The notes beneath the pieces were generated by a model that was not told the origin of the DNA, searched no databases, and saw only the letters and a list, made by a program, of their open reading frames with translations. From Bacteroidales bacterium (GTDB taxonomy: Bacteria > Bacteroidota > Bacteroidia > Bacteroidales > UBA1715): DNA of 34,822 nt. The translations under genes were made by a program, and so were the position numbers. Positions 8,526 through 17,876 of this stretch are shown in pieces (positions within the stretch are counted from its first letter, which is position 1; the number at the start of each line of letters is the position of its first letter). The stretch covers positions 1-34,822 of the forward strand of contig JAQICB010000093.1 of assembly GCA_027858745.1 (NCBI GenBank), read 5' to 3'.

Positions 8526-9359
8526 ATGAACAAACAAGAGCTGATAGAAAACATACAAAAAAAACAAAGTTTCCTCTGTGTTGGTCTCGACAGTGAGCGT
8601 TCGAAACTTCCCCAACACCTATTAAATGAGGCAGACCCTGTATTTGCATTCAATAAAGCAATTATAGATGCAACCGCACAATATACCGTTGCATACAAAC
8701 CAAATATAGCCTTTTACGAATCGAACGGAATAGCGGGATGGCAGAGTTTAGAAAAGACGGTATCGTACTTACGTTCCGAATATCCTGACATTTTTCTCAT
8801 TGCTGATGCAAAACGCGGCGATATTGGAAACACCTCAAAAATGTATGCACAAACCTTTTTTGAGCAGATGAATTTCGACTCGGTAACCGTTGCACCATAT
8901 ATGGGATACGATTCCGTTCAACCATTTTTAACCTACATCAACAAATGGGTAATTTTGCTTGCACTAACCTCAAATCAGGGAGCTTTTGATTTTCAATTCA
9001 TTACCTCACAAGACGGCAAACCACTGTATCAAGAAGTATTGGAAACTTCATCGAAATGGGGAAACAATTCGAATATGATGTACGTTGTAGGTGCAACCAA
9101 AGCTGAAATGCTCCACTCAATTCGCACAATTATTCCTGAACATTTTCTCCTTGTTCCGGGCGTTGGCAGTCAGGGAGGCAGCTTACAAGACGTTGCACAG
9201 TATGGCATGACCAAAGACTGCGGACTACTGGTTAATTCGTCGCGAGGAATTATTTTTGCCGACTCAGAGGCAACATTTGCCGAAACAGCCGGCATAAAAG
9301 CTCAGGAATTACAAAAAGAAATGGCAGAATTATTACAAAAATATAATTGTTTTTTATAA
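8526..9359 (+). CDS. pyrF: Orotidine 5'-phosphate decarboxylase, type 2 (PyrF)
   Basis: Converts OMP to UMP, the last step of de novo UMP synthesis. Seen: [13 protein letters not shown] at 17-29, and the catalytic strand [15 protein letters not shown] at 90-104, holding the D-x-K-x-x-D triad (D94, K96, D99). Also seen are [10 protein letters not shown], the phosphate-binding [10 protein letters not shown], and [12 protein letters not shown] near the C-terminus. The 277-residue length and the PGVG...NSSRGI pattern match the longer type 2 family. The frame stays open upstream to a TTG at 8493, but ATG at 8526 gives the family-like start [11 protein letters not shown]. It is divergent from rbfA, with pgi 79 bases downstream. 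Confidence 0.94.
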   Translation: MNKQELIENIQKKQSFLCVGLDSERSKLPQHLLNEADPVFAFNKAIIDATAQYTVAYKPNIAFYESNGIAGWQSLEKTVSYLRSEYPDIFLIADAKRGDIGNTSKMYAQTFFEQMNFDSVTVAPYMGYDSVQPFLTYINKWVILLALTSNQGAFDFQFITSQDGKPLYQEVLETSSKWGNNSNMMYVVGATKAEMLHSIRTIIPEHFLLVPGVGSQGGSLQDVAQYGMTKDCGLLVNSSRGIIFADSEATFAETAGIKAQELQKEMAELLQKYNCFL

Positions 9360-9390
9360 GCCAAAAAAATCCATAATTCGAGAAAAAAAC

Positions 9391-9398
9391 TAATTTTG
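9391..9398 (+). promoter_or_regulatory. -7 element upstream of pgi
   Basis: TAATTTTG fits TAnnTTTG and lies 40 bases before the pgi start, in the 79-base gap after pyrF. No -33 TTTG was found, so pgi may also be read from upstream. Confidence 0.4.
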
Positions 9399-9438
9399 CA
9401 ACAATTTAACATTTTACTATTAATTAAATACATACTAT

Positions 9439-11088
9439 ATGTTACCAAAAATTAATCCTACTTTCACACAAAGCTGGAAAGAATTACAAAGCTATTTTAC
9501 TGAATTTCAACAAACGCAAATGAAAGAATTATTTGAAAATGATTCAGAACGTTTTTCAACATATTCTCTCTCATTTGAAGATATTTTAGTTGATTTTTCA
9601 AAAAATATAGTAGACGAAAAAGTATTTTCTTTGCTTATTGAACTTGCACAAGAATGTCAGCTTTCGGAAGCAATACAAGCAGAATTTTCTGGAGAAAAAA
9701 TTAATAAAACAGAAGATCGCTCGGTTTTGCACATTGCACTCCGGAATCGTTCGAACACGCCTATTTTATCTGAGGGAAAAGACGTTATGCCCGACGTAAA
9801 CCGTGTATTGGCACAAATGAAACAATTCTCCGAAGAAATTATTTCGGGATCATGGAAAGGATATAGCGGAAAGGCAATTACCGACATTGTAAACATAGGT
9901 ATTGGCGGCTCCGATTTAGGTCCGCTTATGGTAACAGAAGCTCTCAAACCATACAAAAAAGAACATATAAACGCTCACTTTGTATCAAATGTAGACGGTA
10001 CACACATTGCGGAAACACTCAAAGGTCTAAACCCGGAAACCACCTTGTTTATAGTTGCGTCAAAAACATTTACAACGCAAGAAACAATGGCAAATGCAGA
10101 ATCGGCAAAAGCATGGTTCTTAGAAAAAGCACAGGACGAAAATGCGGTGAAAAATCATTTTGTGGCACTCTCCACAAACGCACAAGCTGTTTCAGACTTT
10201 GGCATCGACACCAAAAATATGTTCGAATTTTGGGACTGGGTAGGCGGTCGATATTCACTATGGTCAGCTATAGGACTTTCAATTGCATGCACAATCGGAT
10301 TTGAAAATTACGAAGCATTATTAGACGGTGCTCATGCAATGGACAATCATTTTTCAAAAACGCCATTTGAGAAAAACATTCCGGTTATTTTAGCACTTAT
10401 CGGCATATGGTACAATAACTTTTACGAAGCAGAAACCGAAACAATTTTACCATACGACCAATATATGCATCGATTTGCGGCATACTTCCAACAAGGAAAT
10501 ATGGAAAGTAACGGAAAATATGTTGACCGCAACGGTAAAAAAGTAAACTACCAAACTGGTCCAATTATATGGGGAGAACCCGGAACAAACGGACAACATG
10601 CCTTTTATCAACTTATTCACCAAGGAACCAAAATAATTCCCTGCGATTTCATAGCTCCGGCACAAAGTCATAACCCATTGAGTGATCATCATCAAAAACT
10701 ATTATCGAACTTCTTTGCACAAACAGAAGCATTGATGATGGGAAAAACAGACAAACAGGTAGGTGAAGAACTCAAACAAGCCGGAAAATCTGAAGAAGAA
10801 ATTGATGAATTGTTACCATTTATGGTCTTTGAAGGAAACAGACCAACAAATTCTATTTTGGTAAAACAAATTACGCCACGTGCACTTGGTTCGCTTATCG
10901 CAATGTACGAACACAAAATATTTGTACAAGGCATTATTTGGAACATTTTCAGCTTCGACCAATGGGGAGTACAATTAGGCAAACAATTAGCAAATGCCAT
11001 TTTGCCCGAACTTTCTGGAAACGAAAAAGTTGCCTCGCACGACTGTTCGACAAATGGTCTGATAAATGCATACAAAAAAATGAGATAA
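9439..11088 (+). CDS. pgi: Glucose-6-phosphate isomerase (Pgi)
   Basis: Interconverts glucose 6-phosphate and fructose 6-phosphate in glycolysis and gluconeogenesis. The 549-residue protein has the full SIS-type fold with [12 protein letters not shown] at 151-162, the SKTFTTQET loop at 208-216, QGNMESNGK with catalytic E356, [10 protein letters not shown] with H387, and the C-terminal signature [13 protein letters not shown] holding K515. The length and all the active-site blocks match the large (E. coli-like) form rather than the short Bacillus form. A strong terminator follows 27 bases after the stop. The neighbours pyrF and GH9 are not obviously linked in function. Confidence 0.96.
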   Translation: MLPKINPTFTQSWKELQSYFTEFQQTQMKELFENDSERFSTYSLSFEDILVDFSKNIVDEKVFSLLIELAQECQLSEAIQAEFSGEKINKTEDRSVLHIALRNRSNTPILSEGKDVMPDVNRVLAQMKQFSEEIISGSWKGYSGKAITDIVNIGIGGSDLGPLMVTEALKPYKKEHINAHFVSNVDGTHIAETLKGLNPETTLFIVASKTFTTQETMANAESAKAWFLEKAQDENAVKNHFVALSTNAQAVSDFGIDTKNMFEFWDWVGGRYSLWSAIGLSIACTIGFENYEALLDGAHAMDNHFSKTPFEKNIPVILALIGIWYNNFYEAETETILPYDQYMHRFAAYFQQGNMESNGKYVDRNGKKVNYQTGPIIWGEPGTNGQHAFYQLIHQGTKIIPCDFIAPAQSHNPLSDHHQKLLSNFFAQTEALMMGKTDKQVGEELKQAGKSEEEIDELLPFMVFEGNRPTNSILVKQITPRALGSLIAMYEHKIFVQGIIWNIFSFDQWGVQLGKQLANAILPELSGNEKVASHDCSTNGLINAYKKMR

Positions 11089-11115
11089 GACACTATTTCT
11101 CATTTCAATACATAT

Positions 11116-11148
11116 AAAAAGGGAACATAAACATGTTCCCTTTTTTTT
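11116..11148 (+). terminator. Intrinsic terminator after pgi
   Basis: AAAAAGGGAACA (11116-11127) pairs perfectly with TGTTCCCTTTTT (11134-11145) across a six-base loop, followed by three more T. The A-run on the left also makes it usable from the other strand. Confidence 0.9.
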
Positions 11149-11497
11149 GTAAAACGATTATCTCTTCGTTTATTCTGTGTTTCATTTAATAAAAGAAACC
11201 TACTTAACACGCACAAATATTACCCTCTATCTGCATAACTTTCTATTTCTAAAATTCAAGAAAATAACTGTTTTTATGAATGTTTCATATTCAAAAATAG
11301 AAAAAGAAATTCATATATCATATTTTCATATAAAAATATAATTTCCAGGTAAATAATATTTTATAATCACGAAAGAATATGATAATTATATAAGCGCACT
11401 GGGGGGCAAATGACATCGACTAAAGATACTTTGCTATTAATAACCTGAGTTCTTTATGGTTATTTATGCTTCGTTTTTTTATCCATAAAAAGCACTA
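11149..11497. other. Gene-free spacer between pgi and the GH9 gene
   Basis: About 350 AT-rich bases with no convincing open frame. It holds a run of six G at about 11401-11406, unusual in this composition, and copy 2 of the 13-base repeat at 11440-11452. A loose inverted pair TTTATGG (11453-11459) and CCATAAA lies close to the GH9 stop but has no following T-tract, so I do not call a terminator. Nothing else recognised. Confidence 0.6.
11440..11452. repeat. 13-base direct repeat, copy 2
   Basis: Identical to 46-58 (ATAACCTGAGTTC) and in the same orientation, 46 bases past the GH9 stop codon in the sense of that gene. Confidence 0.35.
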
Positions 11498-14400
11498 TTA
11501 CCGCAAAAGATAATATCCTCTACCAGGCACCATTTCTGATAAACTTGGTAAAGTCGATTCTGGTTCCCAAAAGCCTTCAAAGTTTTTAATCACCGTACAA
11601 TTTGAAGAATTAAAATAGGTATCAAATGAACTTGTGTTTTTAAACGGGCACCCTATAAGCAACCAGCCGTTTTCTTGAGGAACAGTAAACGATTCTTCCA
11701 TAGCTGTTCCGGTTATTGACATAATCTCTAAACTATTCATATAAACCAAATACCCCTTACCTGGTTCTATTGTAGACACACTATTAAATTGTTGCTCCTG
11801 TCCATTTTTCCAAAATCCTGAAGAGCTCTTTACCACCCTAACATCAAGTGTAGCGAATAATGATTCAATGCTATTATCTTGAGCTAATATATAGGTAGAA
11901 ATCAAATTCCATCCTGCTTGCAGCTCTATTTCCTGCGTTTGCTCTCCGGTACAAGAAGGATTATTTGAATCAATAACCGCCTCGACTGGTGTACGAGCAC
12001 AGGAAGACCCGGCTGAAAACTGCCAATCATAGAATAAGCCATACCAATCACTTTGCCAATCTTCGTTGTAGGTAAATGAAATATACTCGGCATATTCGTA
12101 AGGAAAAACTGCACCTGATGCTTCAAACACGAGAGCTCCTGTTGTTCCGACAGCATCTATTACGTAATCACCTGATAAAAGATTAAAATTAAGCGGAATA
12201 GTCTGCTTGCCGGCATCAAGACCGGTAACTGTAGCTGTATGCACAACGGTTCCACCTTGTGACAAATTTATAGTAACATCTGTTCCGTCAGCAGACACAT
12301 ACACGGCAATACTTTCAAGTGTTAAAGCTTGCGAAACCGTAACATTATTTATTTTATCTGTACCTCCTAAATCAGCAGCACCCAACCCCCATGCATCACC
12401 TGTACCCTGTTCTGGTTTACCGAGATCACCTAAAAAACCTGTTGTTTGAGTAGCATAAAACATACTTGTTTCGGTTATAGAAGGATTATAGGTTGTTCCA
12501 CTTTCAAGTTCCACGCCGCCAACAGATTGATCATACCAAGAATATAAATCACTGCCAACTACCTGCAAAGTTGCTGTTCCCGGTTCACAAATAGTATCAC
12601 CGATAACCTCAAGCAGATTAGTCGTAATAATAACAGCATCGGTAGCATTTGCACAATGTTGCGCAGAAACAATAACGGAATATTCACCTGCTGTTTTGAC
12701 CACAATTTCACGACTTGTTTCCAGTGTACTCCACTCATATGTAATACCCGGCACGGTACTATTTTGAGCATCAAGAATAAATTCGGTTTCCGTACATAAC
12801 ACCTTATCTTCACCCAAATCAACATTCAAAGCAGCATCAATTGAAATTTGGTCAGAACTTACACAGCCTGCACTGTCAACATCAACAGAATACAAACCAC
12901 CTTCAATTACAGTAATTGAAGGGTTCGTTTCACTTGATAAAACAACCCCATCTTTATACCAGATAAATGTTTTTGCATCCGAATTAAGCCCGGATTCTAT
13001 CGTCACATCATCATATCCACAGATAGTTTCAGAGGATGCAGACAAATCAGGCACAGCACATCCCTCTTGCATTAGCGGACTAATAGCATGTAAATAACCA
13101 TATAAAGCTTGTTTGCCGCGCATTGTTTGTTGCGGCGTAAATTCATTTGCTGCATAAACATACCGAGTATTATAATACATTTCCGCATACGGCCAATTAT
13201 CAACAATCGGATAATTTTTTTCGGTCATCCACGTTGGATTTCCCATTACCATAGTCCCTCCCCAATCAAAAATATTCATATACGGCGTATGTCCCGGATG
13301 CACACCCGGTGTTCCATCGTCCCAGCCGGAAGTGTAAGCATTGGGTACCGAACGAATATCAGCCAATTCAGTCGTTGCTGTCGTCATTTGAATCATATTC
13401 AAGGGGTTTCTTCCAAGCGACCAATCAGCTTCAAGAACAAGCGCATTTTCAAACAAGTCCTTATCAGCAGTATTTTCGGTAACCGCATGTGCTAATATGC
13501 TACGTTGAATTACCATTTCGGTAAAAAACCAAATTTGAGAATTATCGCAGGCACGACGAGACGGTCGTGTAGTAGAATAATTAGCTTCATTTTGTTTAGC
13601 CTCAGCAATTATTGATGCTTTCATATTAGTAAACAATGTCGGATAATTAATTGTTTGCTTCGAAAACAAATAAGCCGCAGAAGCATATAACTGATTACGG
13701 GAATTACTCAGAACAGTCGACGAAGGAGATGTGCACAGACTTAAGGCATTCAAATCGTCTTCATACACAGTATTTCCGGTAATATTATACAAAAATGCGG
13801 CAGCAGTTGCTTTAAAATCAGCTCCGGTCATATTTCCCGAACCAATATTTTGTGAATTCGTCAGCATCTGATCGGACAAGGATGAGGCATAAGTATATGC
13901 TGCAATGGCACTATCACGATACGCTTCAAACAAAGATGTATGTCCCGATATTTGAAAAGAATGTGACAACATTGCTGAATTTGTAGCATTCGCCCACGCA
14001 GCAACAGCAGTGTTACCACCTTGATATAATACATTTGAACCGTTCGGGTTATTGAGTCCGTGACTGTATCCTTTTCCATCACGTAAACGAAGCCAAAAAT
14101 CGACTTCATTTCGTGCTTCATCTAATACATCGGGTATACCATTTCCACTTTCGGCAATATCTAAATCATCTTCTGAAAGCAGACCATCACTTAAAATATA
14201 CGGTAAAAGCATATCATAAATAATAGCCACATGCCCGAGATGACGATCCCAATCGAGTGCGTCACTATGACCACCGTAGGCATTAGGATTTTCGCGTCCA
14301 GTAGAATACTGAGCCCACTCATCCTTACAATCCCACTTATCGCCACCACACATTCCATCCCATTCAGGATGATAAGGGTGCATTGTTGTGATATATACTT

Positions 14401-15391
14401 TACAGTCCGTTGGAGACACATCAGGTATCCACAAAGGGCGACGAGGTATTGGACTCACTCCGGTTCCATCTTCACCAATACGCATATAAAAAAATCCTTG
14501 AGTACTTACCTTAAATGGTATTGCGTATGCTTGCGGAGAAATTTCAAACTCCTGACTACATCCAACCCCTTCAACAACAAGACGATATGTTCCCGGAGTA
14601 TTAAAACCGGTAAAATCGGCATTCCAGACACTTCCGCGAATCATTTCATGATTGTGCGAAAACTCCGGAGTCTCCGATTGCCAAAAAGACAAAGAGCCAA
14701 CCTCCTGAGATGTCTGAGCAGCAATATCATATACAAAAACCTTATTTCCTTCGAATGAAGAATAATCGCGAGTACCACCGTCTCCCATCCACATATATAC
14801 ATCAGCAGATTTTATACTTTCTGAAGATGAGTATCCGGCAAGATTAATATGTATTGATTCGGAAACAGTTGACGTCACATTATAGGTAAAAGAAACCTCT
14901 GTAACATCCGAATTAAGAGTATTTTGAATAGAGACCGTGTAGGTTGTACCCGACACTAAAGAATTTGGTAATTGTAAAAACACCGTATGTTCGTACGCCC
15001 AGTCATAATCATAATCATTGGTGGAAGTATTCCAATTTTCCTGAGACATACCTGTAAGCTTCGATTTACGATGAACAGCTATCGGTTGTTGTCCTCCGCT
15101 GCCATAATTCGCATCATCGGACGAAGAAACAGACCAGTTAGAAAGAGTTGGCACTGCAGATGTGTTTAGCGGACTACCAAACATAATCAATTCATTATCA
15201 CCAGCCGAAACTGAATGATCAAAAGCACCATTTCCGAGACCATCATCAACAAAAGTAACTTCACCATCTTGAAAATAGATCATAATATAATCTTTATCAA
15301 GAGCTGATATAGAAACGAGTTTAGACGCCCACAAAAAATAGGAATTAAAGCATAAACTTGTGAATACAAGTAAAAATGTTACAAAACGCAT
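11498..15391 (-). CDS. Secreted multidomain glycoside hydrolase family 9 (cellulase-like) protein
   Basis: Predicted secreted endo-acting beta-glucanase, 1297 residues. Domain order as read: signal peptide 1-22 (cut near WAS-K); a beta-rich N-terminal region to about 175; an Ig-like cellulase N-terminal domain at about 178-285; and the GH9 (alpha/alpha)6 catalytic domain at about 290-775. GGHSDALDWDRH at 373-384 supplies the paired aspartates D377 and D380, GRNPLNM at 660-666 matches the GH9 GxNP block, HPGH lies at 698-701, and E750 in AANEFTPQQT is the likely acid. Ig/PKD-like modules follow (about 778-985), then a beta-sandwich-like region (about 985-1140). Two tandem modules starting GWNLIS and GWLLIG end the protein at 1159-1297. 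No classical T9SS type A tail is seen. No SusCD genes are adjacent. Substrate preference is inferred from family only. Confidence 0.88.
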   Translation of the reverse strand: MRFVTFLLVFTSLCFNSYFLWASKLVSISALDKDYIMIYFQDGEVTFVDDGLGNGAFDHSVSAGDNELIMFGSPLNTSAVPTLSNWSVSSSDDANYGSGGQQPIAVHRKSKLTGMSQENWNTSTNDYDYDWAYEHTVFLQLPNSLVSGTTYTVSIQNTLNSDVTEVSFTYNVTSTVSESIHINLAGYSSSESIKSADVYMWMGDGGTRDYSSFEGNKVFVYDIAAQTSQEVGSLSFWQSETPEFSHNHEMIRGSVWNADFTGFNTPGTYRLVVEGVGCSQEFEISPQAYAIPFKVSTQGFFYMRIGEDGTGVSPIPRRPLWIPDVSPTDCKVYITTMHPYHPEWDGMCGGDKWDCKDEWAQYSTGRENPNAYGGHSDALDWDRHLGHVAIIYDMLLPYILSDGLLSEDDLDIAESGNGIPDVLDEARNEVDFWLRLRDGKGYSHGLNNPNGSNVLYQGGNTAVAAWANATNSAMLSHSFQISGHTSLFEAYRDSAIAAYTYASSLSDQMLTNSQNIGSGNMTGADFKATAAAFLYNITGNTVYEDDLNALSLCTSPSSTVLSNSRNQLYASAAYLFSKQTINYPTLFTNMKASIIAEAKQNEANYSTTRPSRRACDNSQIWFFTEMVIQRSILAHAVTENTADKDLFENALVLEADWSLGRNPLNMIQMTTATTELADIRSVPNAYTSGWDDGTPGVHPGHTPYMNIFDWGGTMVMGNPTWMTEKNYPIVDNWPYAEMYYNTRYVYAANEFTPQQTMRGKQALYGYLHAISPLMQEGCAVPDLSASSETICGYDDVTIESGLNSDAKTFIWYKDGVVLSSETNPSITVIEGGLYSVDVDSAGCVSSDQISIDAALNVDLGEDKVLCTETEFILDAQNSTVPGITYEWSTLETSREIVVKTAGEYSVIVSAQHCANATDAVIITTNLLEVIGDTICEPGTATLQVVGSDLYSWYDQSVGGVELESGTTYNPSITETSMFYATQTTGFLGDLGKPEQGTGDAWGLGAADLGGTDKINNVTVSQALTLESIAVYVSADGTDVTINLSQGGTVVHTATVTGLDAGKQTIPLNFNLLSGDYVIDAVGTTGALVFEASGAVFPYEYAEYISFTYNEDWQSDWYGLFYDWQFSAGSSCARTPVEAVIDSNNPSCTGEQTQEIELQAGWNLISTYILAQDNSIESLFATLDVRVVKSSSGFWKNGQEQQFNSVSTIEPGKGYLVYMNSLEIMSITGTAMEESFTVPQENGWLLIGCPFKNTSSFDTYFNSSNCTVIKNFEGFWEPESTLPSLSEMVPGRGYYLLR

Positions 15392-15474
15392 ATTAGGAAG
15401 ATTTTTTATTATTACTATCTCTCTTACTCTAAAATATATAATCCTCCCAATAATAGATAAACAAGAACCTCCAA

Positions 15475-15855
15475 CTACTCCTCTATCTCTATCATTTTGA
15501 ATGGTATACGAATAATTGACTGATAATCTTCTCCTGCTTCCAACATATCTTCATCATCCTCCTCGTAATACCAATTAATCTCAATCTCTTTTCCGTTTTT
15601 AGAAATTCCTTCCAACTTTTTGAACACATCAAGAATACACTTCGAAGAACTTGTATTAAAATATTCTAATTGTATCTGAACCGTTGTTTTATCTTGGGGA
15701 CTGTTAGTGTACTCTTCAAGCCAATCAATCATTGGTTTATAAAACTCGATTGAATTTTCAGGAATAGAACGACCTTTTATTTCAATTAATCCGGTTTGAT
15801 AGTCAAAATTCACTTCCGGAGTTTTAGGCGAACCGTCAATTTTTATACTTTCCAT
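15475..15855 (-). CDS. SiaC-family (DUF1987) regulatory phosphoprotein
   Basis: Small cytoplasmic switch protein of the SiaABCD type. In Pseudomonas aeruginosa, SiaC is phosphorylated by SiaB, dephosphorylated by SiaA, and in free form activates a diguanylate cyclase. The 126-residue product shows the family core: IKGRSIPENSIEFYKPMIDW, then LEYFNTSSSKCILDVFKKLE, then INWYYEEDDEDMLEAGEDY. The Thr in YFNTSSSK is residue 68, the same number as the Pseudomonas phosphosite. It follows the SiaB-SiaC fusion gene by 67 bases, with a -7 box in the gap, and precedes the GH9 gene by 83 bases. Its output partner here is unknown; no diguanylate cyclase is in the window. Confidence 0.88.
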   Translation of the reverse strand: MESIKIDGSPKTPEVNFDYQTGLIEIKGRSIPENSIEFYKPMIDWLEEYTNSPQDKTTVQIQLEYFNTSSSKCILDVFKKLEGISKNGKEIEINWYYEEDDEDMLEAGEDYQSIIRIPFKMIEIEE

Positions 15856-15882
15856 TACTTTACTTTTTCAATTATACTGTTA

Positions 15883-15890
15883 CAAAAATA
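15883..15890 (-). promoter_or_regulatory. -7 element upstream of the siaC-like gene
   Basis: TATTTTTG on the minus strand, fitting TAnnTTTG, 27 bases before the ATG and inside the 67-base gap after the kinase gene. It could give the small phosphoprotein extra expression relative to the kinase. No -33 box seen. Confidence 0.35.
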
Positions 15891-15922
15891 TATTTATCCG
15901 ATTAAAAAAAAAAATGAAATCA

Positions 15923-16798
15923 CTATTTTTCAAGTAAAACAAATTTTTTCTTCACTATTCTACTTATTTCTTGTGCATCATCCATAGCTAATTCATCATC
16001 TGAATCACAGGTCCATTCAATTTTCAAAGAAGGGGCAGAGTGTTGAATAACAACACGAATAAATCGCACCAAATTCTTTAAGGAAGATGAATTATAATAA
16101 TCCAAATCAACATGCAAAACCGGACGTTCCATTGCCGCAAAATCAGATTCATTTTCCGCAATCCAATTACAAATATCAATATAAAAACCGTCTGCATCCT
16201 CAGGACGAGACTGACCGTACATTACTATATTTTCATGTTTAAAATCAAATTGAATTAAGGGCGTGTGTTCAGTTTCCGAAATTCTATACAGTTTCATACT
16301 CTTCAAAGACAATTTTAATACAAGAGTAAATATAGTAGTTTTTTTTGACTTCTGTTCAAAATTATATTCAAAAGGACAATTTGTTTTTCTTTTTAGGATA
16401 AGCAAACCAAGACCGGCACCACCCTTTTTTGTTTTTTTCTCTGTTTTAATTGTTGTGAAATAATGTGATTTAAGCTCTTCATCAGACAAATAATTTATAA
16501 ATCTCAAGTAGGTCTGAATCTTTTGGGCAGATTTAGTTGAAACCGGATTGCTTGCCACAAATCGAATTTCATCACGACAATAGAAAATTTCAAAAAATAC
16601 AGGAAAATCAGATAAGACCTTTTGCGAATGCTTGTACATATTATCAAAACATTCAGCCGAAATCATATACAGACCTCGTCGTAACTGAGAAGGAAAATGC
16701 ATGGTGTCTATAATATTTGAAATTGAGGATAATGCCTCATTAACAGAATCATAGTCAATAACATCACTCGAAAACGAATATATTTTTTTTTCTTCCAT
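15923..16798 (-). CDS. SiaB-like GHKL kinase fused to a C-terminal SiaC-like domain
   Basis: The first 165 or so residues match the SiaB/DUF6272 kinase family. The N-box SAECFDNMYKHS has E49, N53 and H57, then comes FVASNPV (80-86), and the glycine lid KKGGAGLGLLILKRK runs from about 124. Residues 176-291 align along their length with the neighbouring SiaC protein: G-Q-S-R-P-E against G-R-S-I-P-E, CNWIAEN against IDWLEEY, LDYYNSSSLK against LEYFNTSSSK, and IEWTCDSDDEL against INWYYEEDDED. Ser237 occupies the place of the phosphorylated Thr. I infer a kinase carrying a copy of its substrate domain. It begins 3 bases after the AI-2E family gene, so they share an operon. Confidence 0.82.
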   Translation of the reverse strand: MEEKKIYSFSSDVIDYDSVNEALSSISNIIDTMHFPSQLRRGLYMISAECFDNMYKHSQKVLSDFPVFFEIFYCRDEIRFVASNPVSTKSAQKIQTYLRFINYLSDEELKSHYFTTIKTEKKTKKGGAGLGLLILKRKTNCPFEYNFEQKSKKTTIFTLVLKLSLKSMKLYRISETEHTPLIQFDFKHENIVMYGQSRPEDADGFYIDICNWIAENESDFAAMERPVLHVDLDYYNSSSLKNLVRFIRVVIQHSAPSLKIEWTCDSDDELAMDDAQEISRIVKKKFVLLEK

Positions 16799-16801
16799 AC
16801 T

Positions 16802-17845
16802 TTACGACATCAATTTTGCCAAACGCTGAGTTTTGATAAAATGATCTAATATTATTTTCACAATAACTGTTATCGGCACAGCTAAAATCATACCGGCAAC
16901 ATTCCACAAATAGCCCCAGAGTAACAACATTACAAGAATAGTAACCGTATTAATCGAAAACGTTTTTCCCATAAAAATAGGCTCTACAACACTTCCGAGT
17001 AATAATTGTAATGAAATTAATGATAATGAAAATAACAATAGAGATGTCCCCGGATCTAACTGTCCCATTGCAAAAATAGATAAGGCAATTGTAACAACAA
17101 TAGAACCAAGCATTTGAATAAAATTCATACCAAATGCAAGCAGTCCCCAAAACACGGGAAATTTCACATCAAAAAGAACACACATTAAACCAAACGTAAA
17201 ACCGGTAGCAACACTCACAATAAATTTAACCACAATAAACTTTACTATACTTTTTTCCATTACCACAAAGACTCTCATCGAAGGAATACGTTTTTTAAAT
17301 ATCGCATTTTCCATAAGTTTTTGCACATTTATAGAGCCTGCCAATAAAAGGAGCAAAAAGAAAATAGCCATCAACAACATTGTAATACTAGAATTTGCAT
17401 AATTTATGAATTTACCTAAATGTTTTTGCATTGCATCCACAATAGTTTCACTATGAATAAACACATCAAAATTTGTCTGTTCAGGTATTTGGTCGATAGC
17501 CATAAAATCCATAACAGGAATTAAGACTTGATTGAGATTATCTTCGAACTTTATCCAAAAACTACGATCAACGGAAAGAATTTCCTGAATACTGATTCGC
17601 AAAAGAATAAAGAGGCAGAAAACCAATGAAAAAATAATACCCGACACAATAATCATAGACAACCATCGTGGCACATTTTTTTTTGATAATTGACGCAAAA
17701 AAGGCAAAAACATCAACCCAACCAACAAGGCACCAAATAGAGGTACAAAAATAAACGCCAAAATTTTAAGTAAATATAATACCAACGGTACTACAATACA
17801 CAATAGCAATTTATTTGTCGTTCCAAGAGAATTAAAATTATCCAT
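16802..17845 (-). CDS. AI-2E family (PF01594) membrane transporter
   Basis: Polytopic inner-membrane protein of 347 residues. Two N-terminal hydrophobic stretches (about 12-40 and 58-84) precede a soluble loop (about 88-150) and then five or six further helices. Seen: the family-like segment FWGLLAFGMNFIQMLGSIVVTIALSIF and the ending WNVAGMILAVPITVIVKIILDHF. Members include exporters of small molecules and Na+/H+ antiporters, so the autoinducer name should not be taken as function. It lies 31 bases after the S46 peptidase gene and 3 bases before the Sia-type kinase gene. The tight link to the kinase suggests joint expression. Confidence 0.88.
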   Translation of the reverse strand: MDNFNSLGTTNKLLLCIVVPLVLYLLKILAFIFVPLFGALLVGLMFLPFLRQLSKKNVPRWLSMIIVSGIIFSLVFCLFILLRISIQEILSVDRSFWIKFEDNLNQVLIPVMDFMAIDQIPEQTNFDVFIHSETIVDAMQKHLGKFINYANSSITMLLMAIFFLLLLLAGSINVQKLMENAIFKKRIPSMRVFVVMEKSIVKFIVVKFIVSVATGFTFGLMCVLFDVKFPVFWGLLAFGMNFIQMLGSIVVTIALSIFAMGQLDPGTSLLLFSLSLISLQLLLGSVVEPIFMGKTFSINTVTILVMLLLWGYLWNVAGMILAVPITVIVKIILDHFIKTQRLAKLMS

Positions 17846-17876
17846 ACCGTACTTTAGGATTTAAATATACACATTT

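Noticed and set aside
10692-11093. A 133-codon open frame antisense to the end of pgi
   Set aside because: Shadow of the strongly conserved pgi C-terminal region.
14231-14758. A 175-codon open frame on the plus strand
   Set aside because: It lies wholly antisense to the GH9 catalytic domain, is rich in Arg, Ile and Cys in an unnatural pattern, and matches no family; it is a shadow of the real gene.
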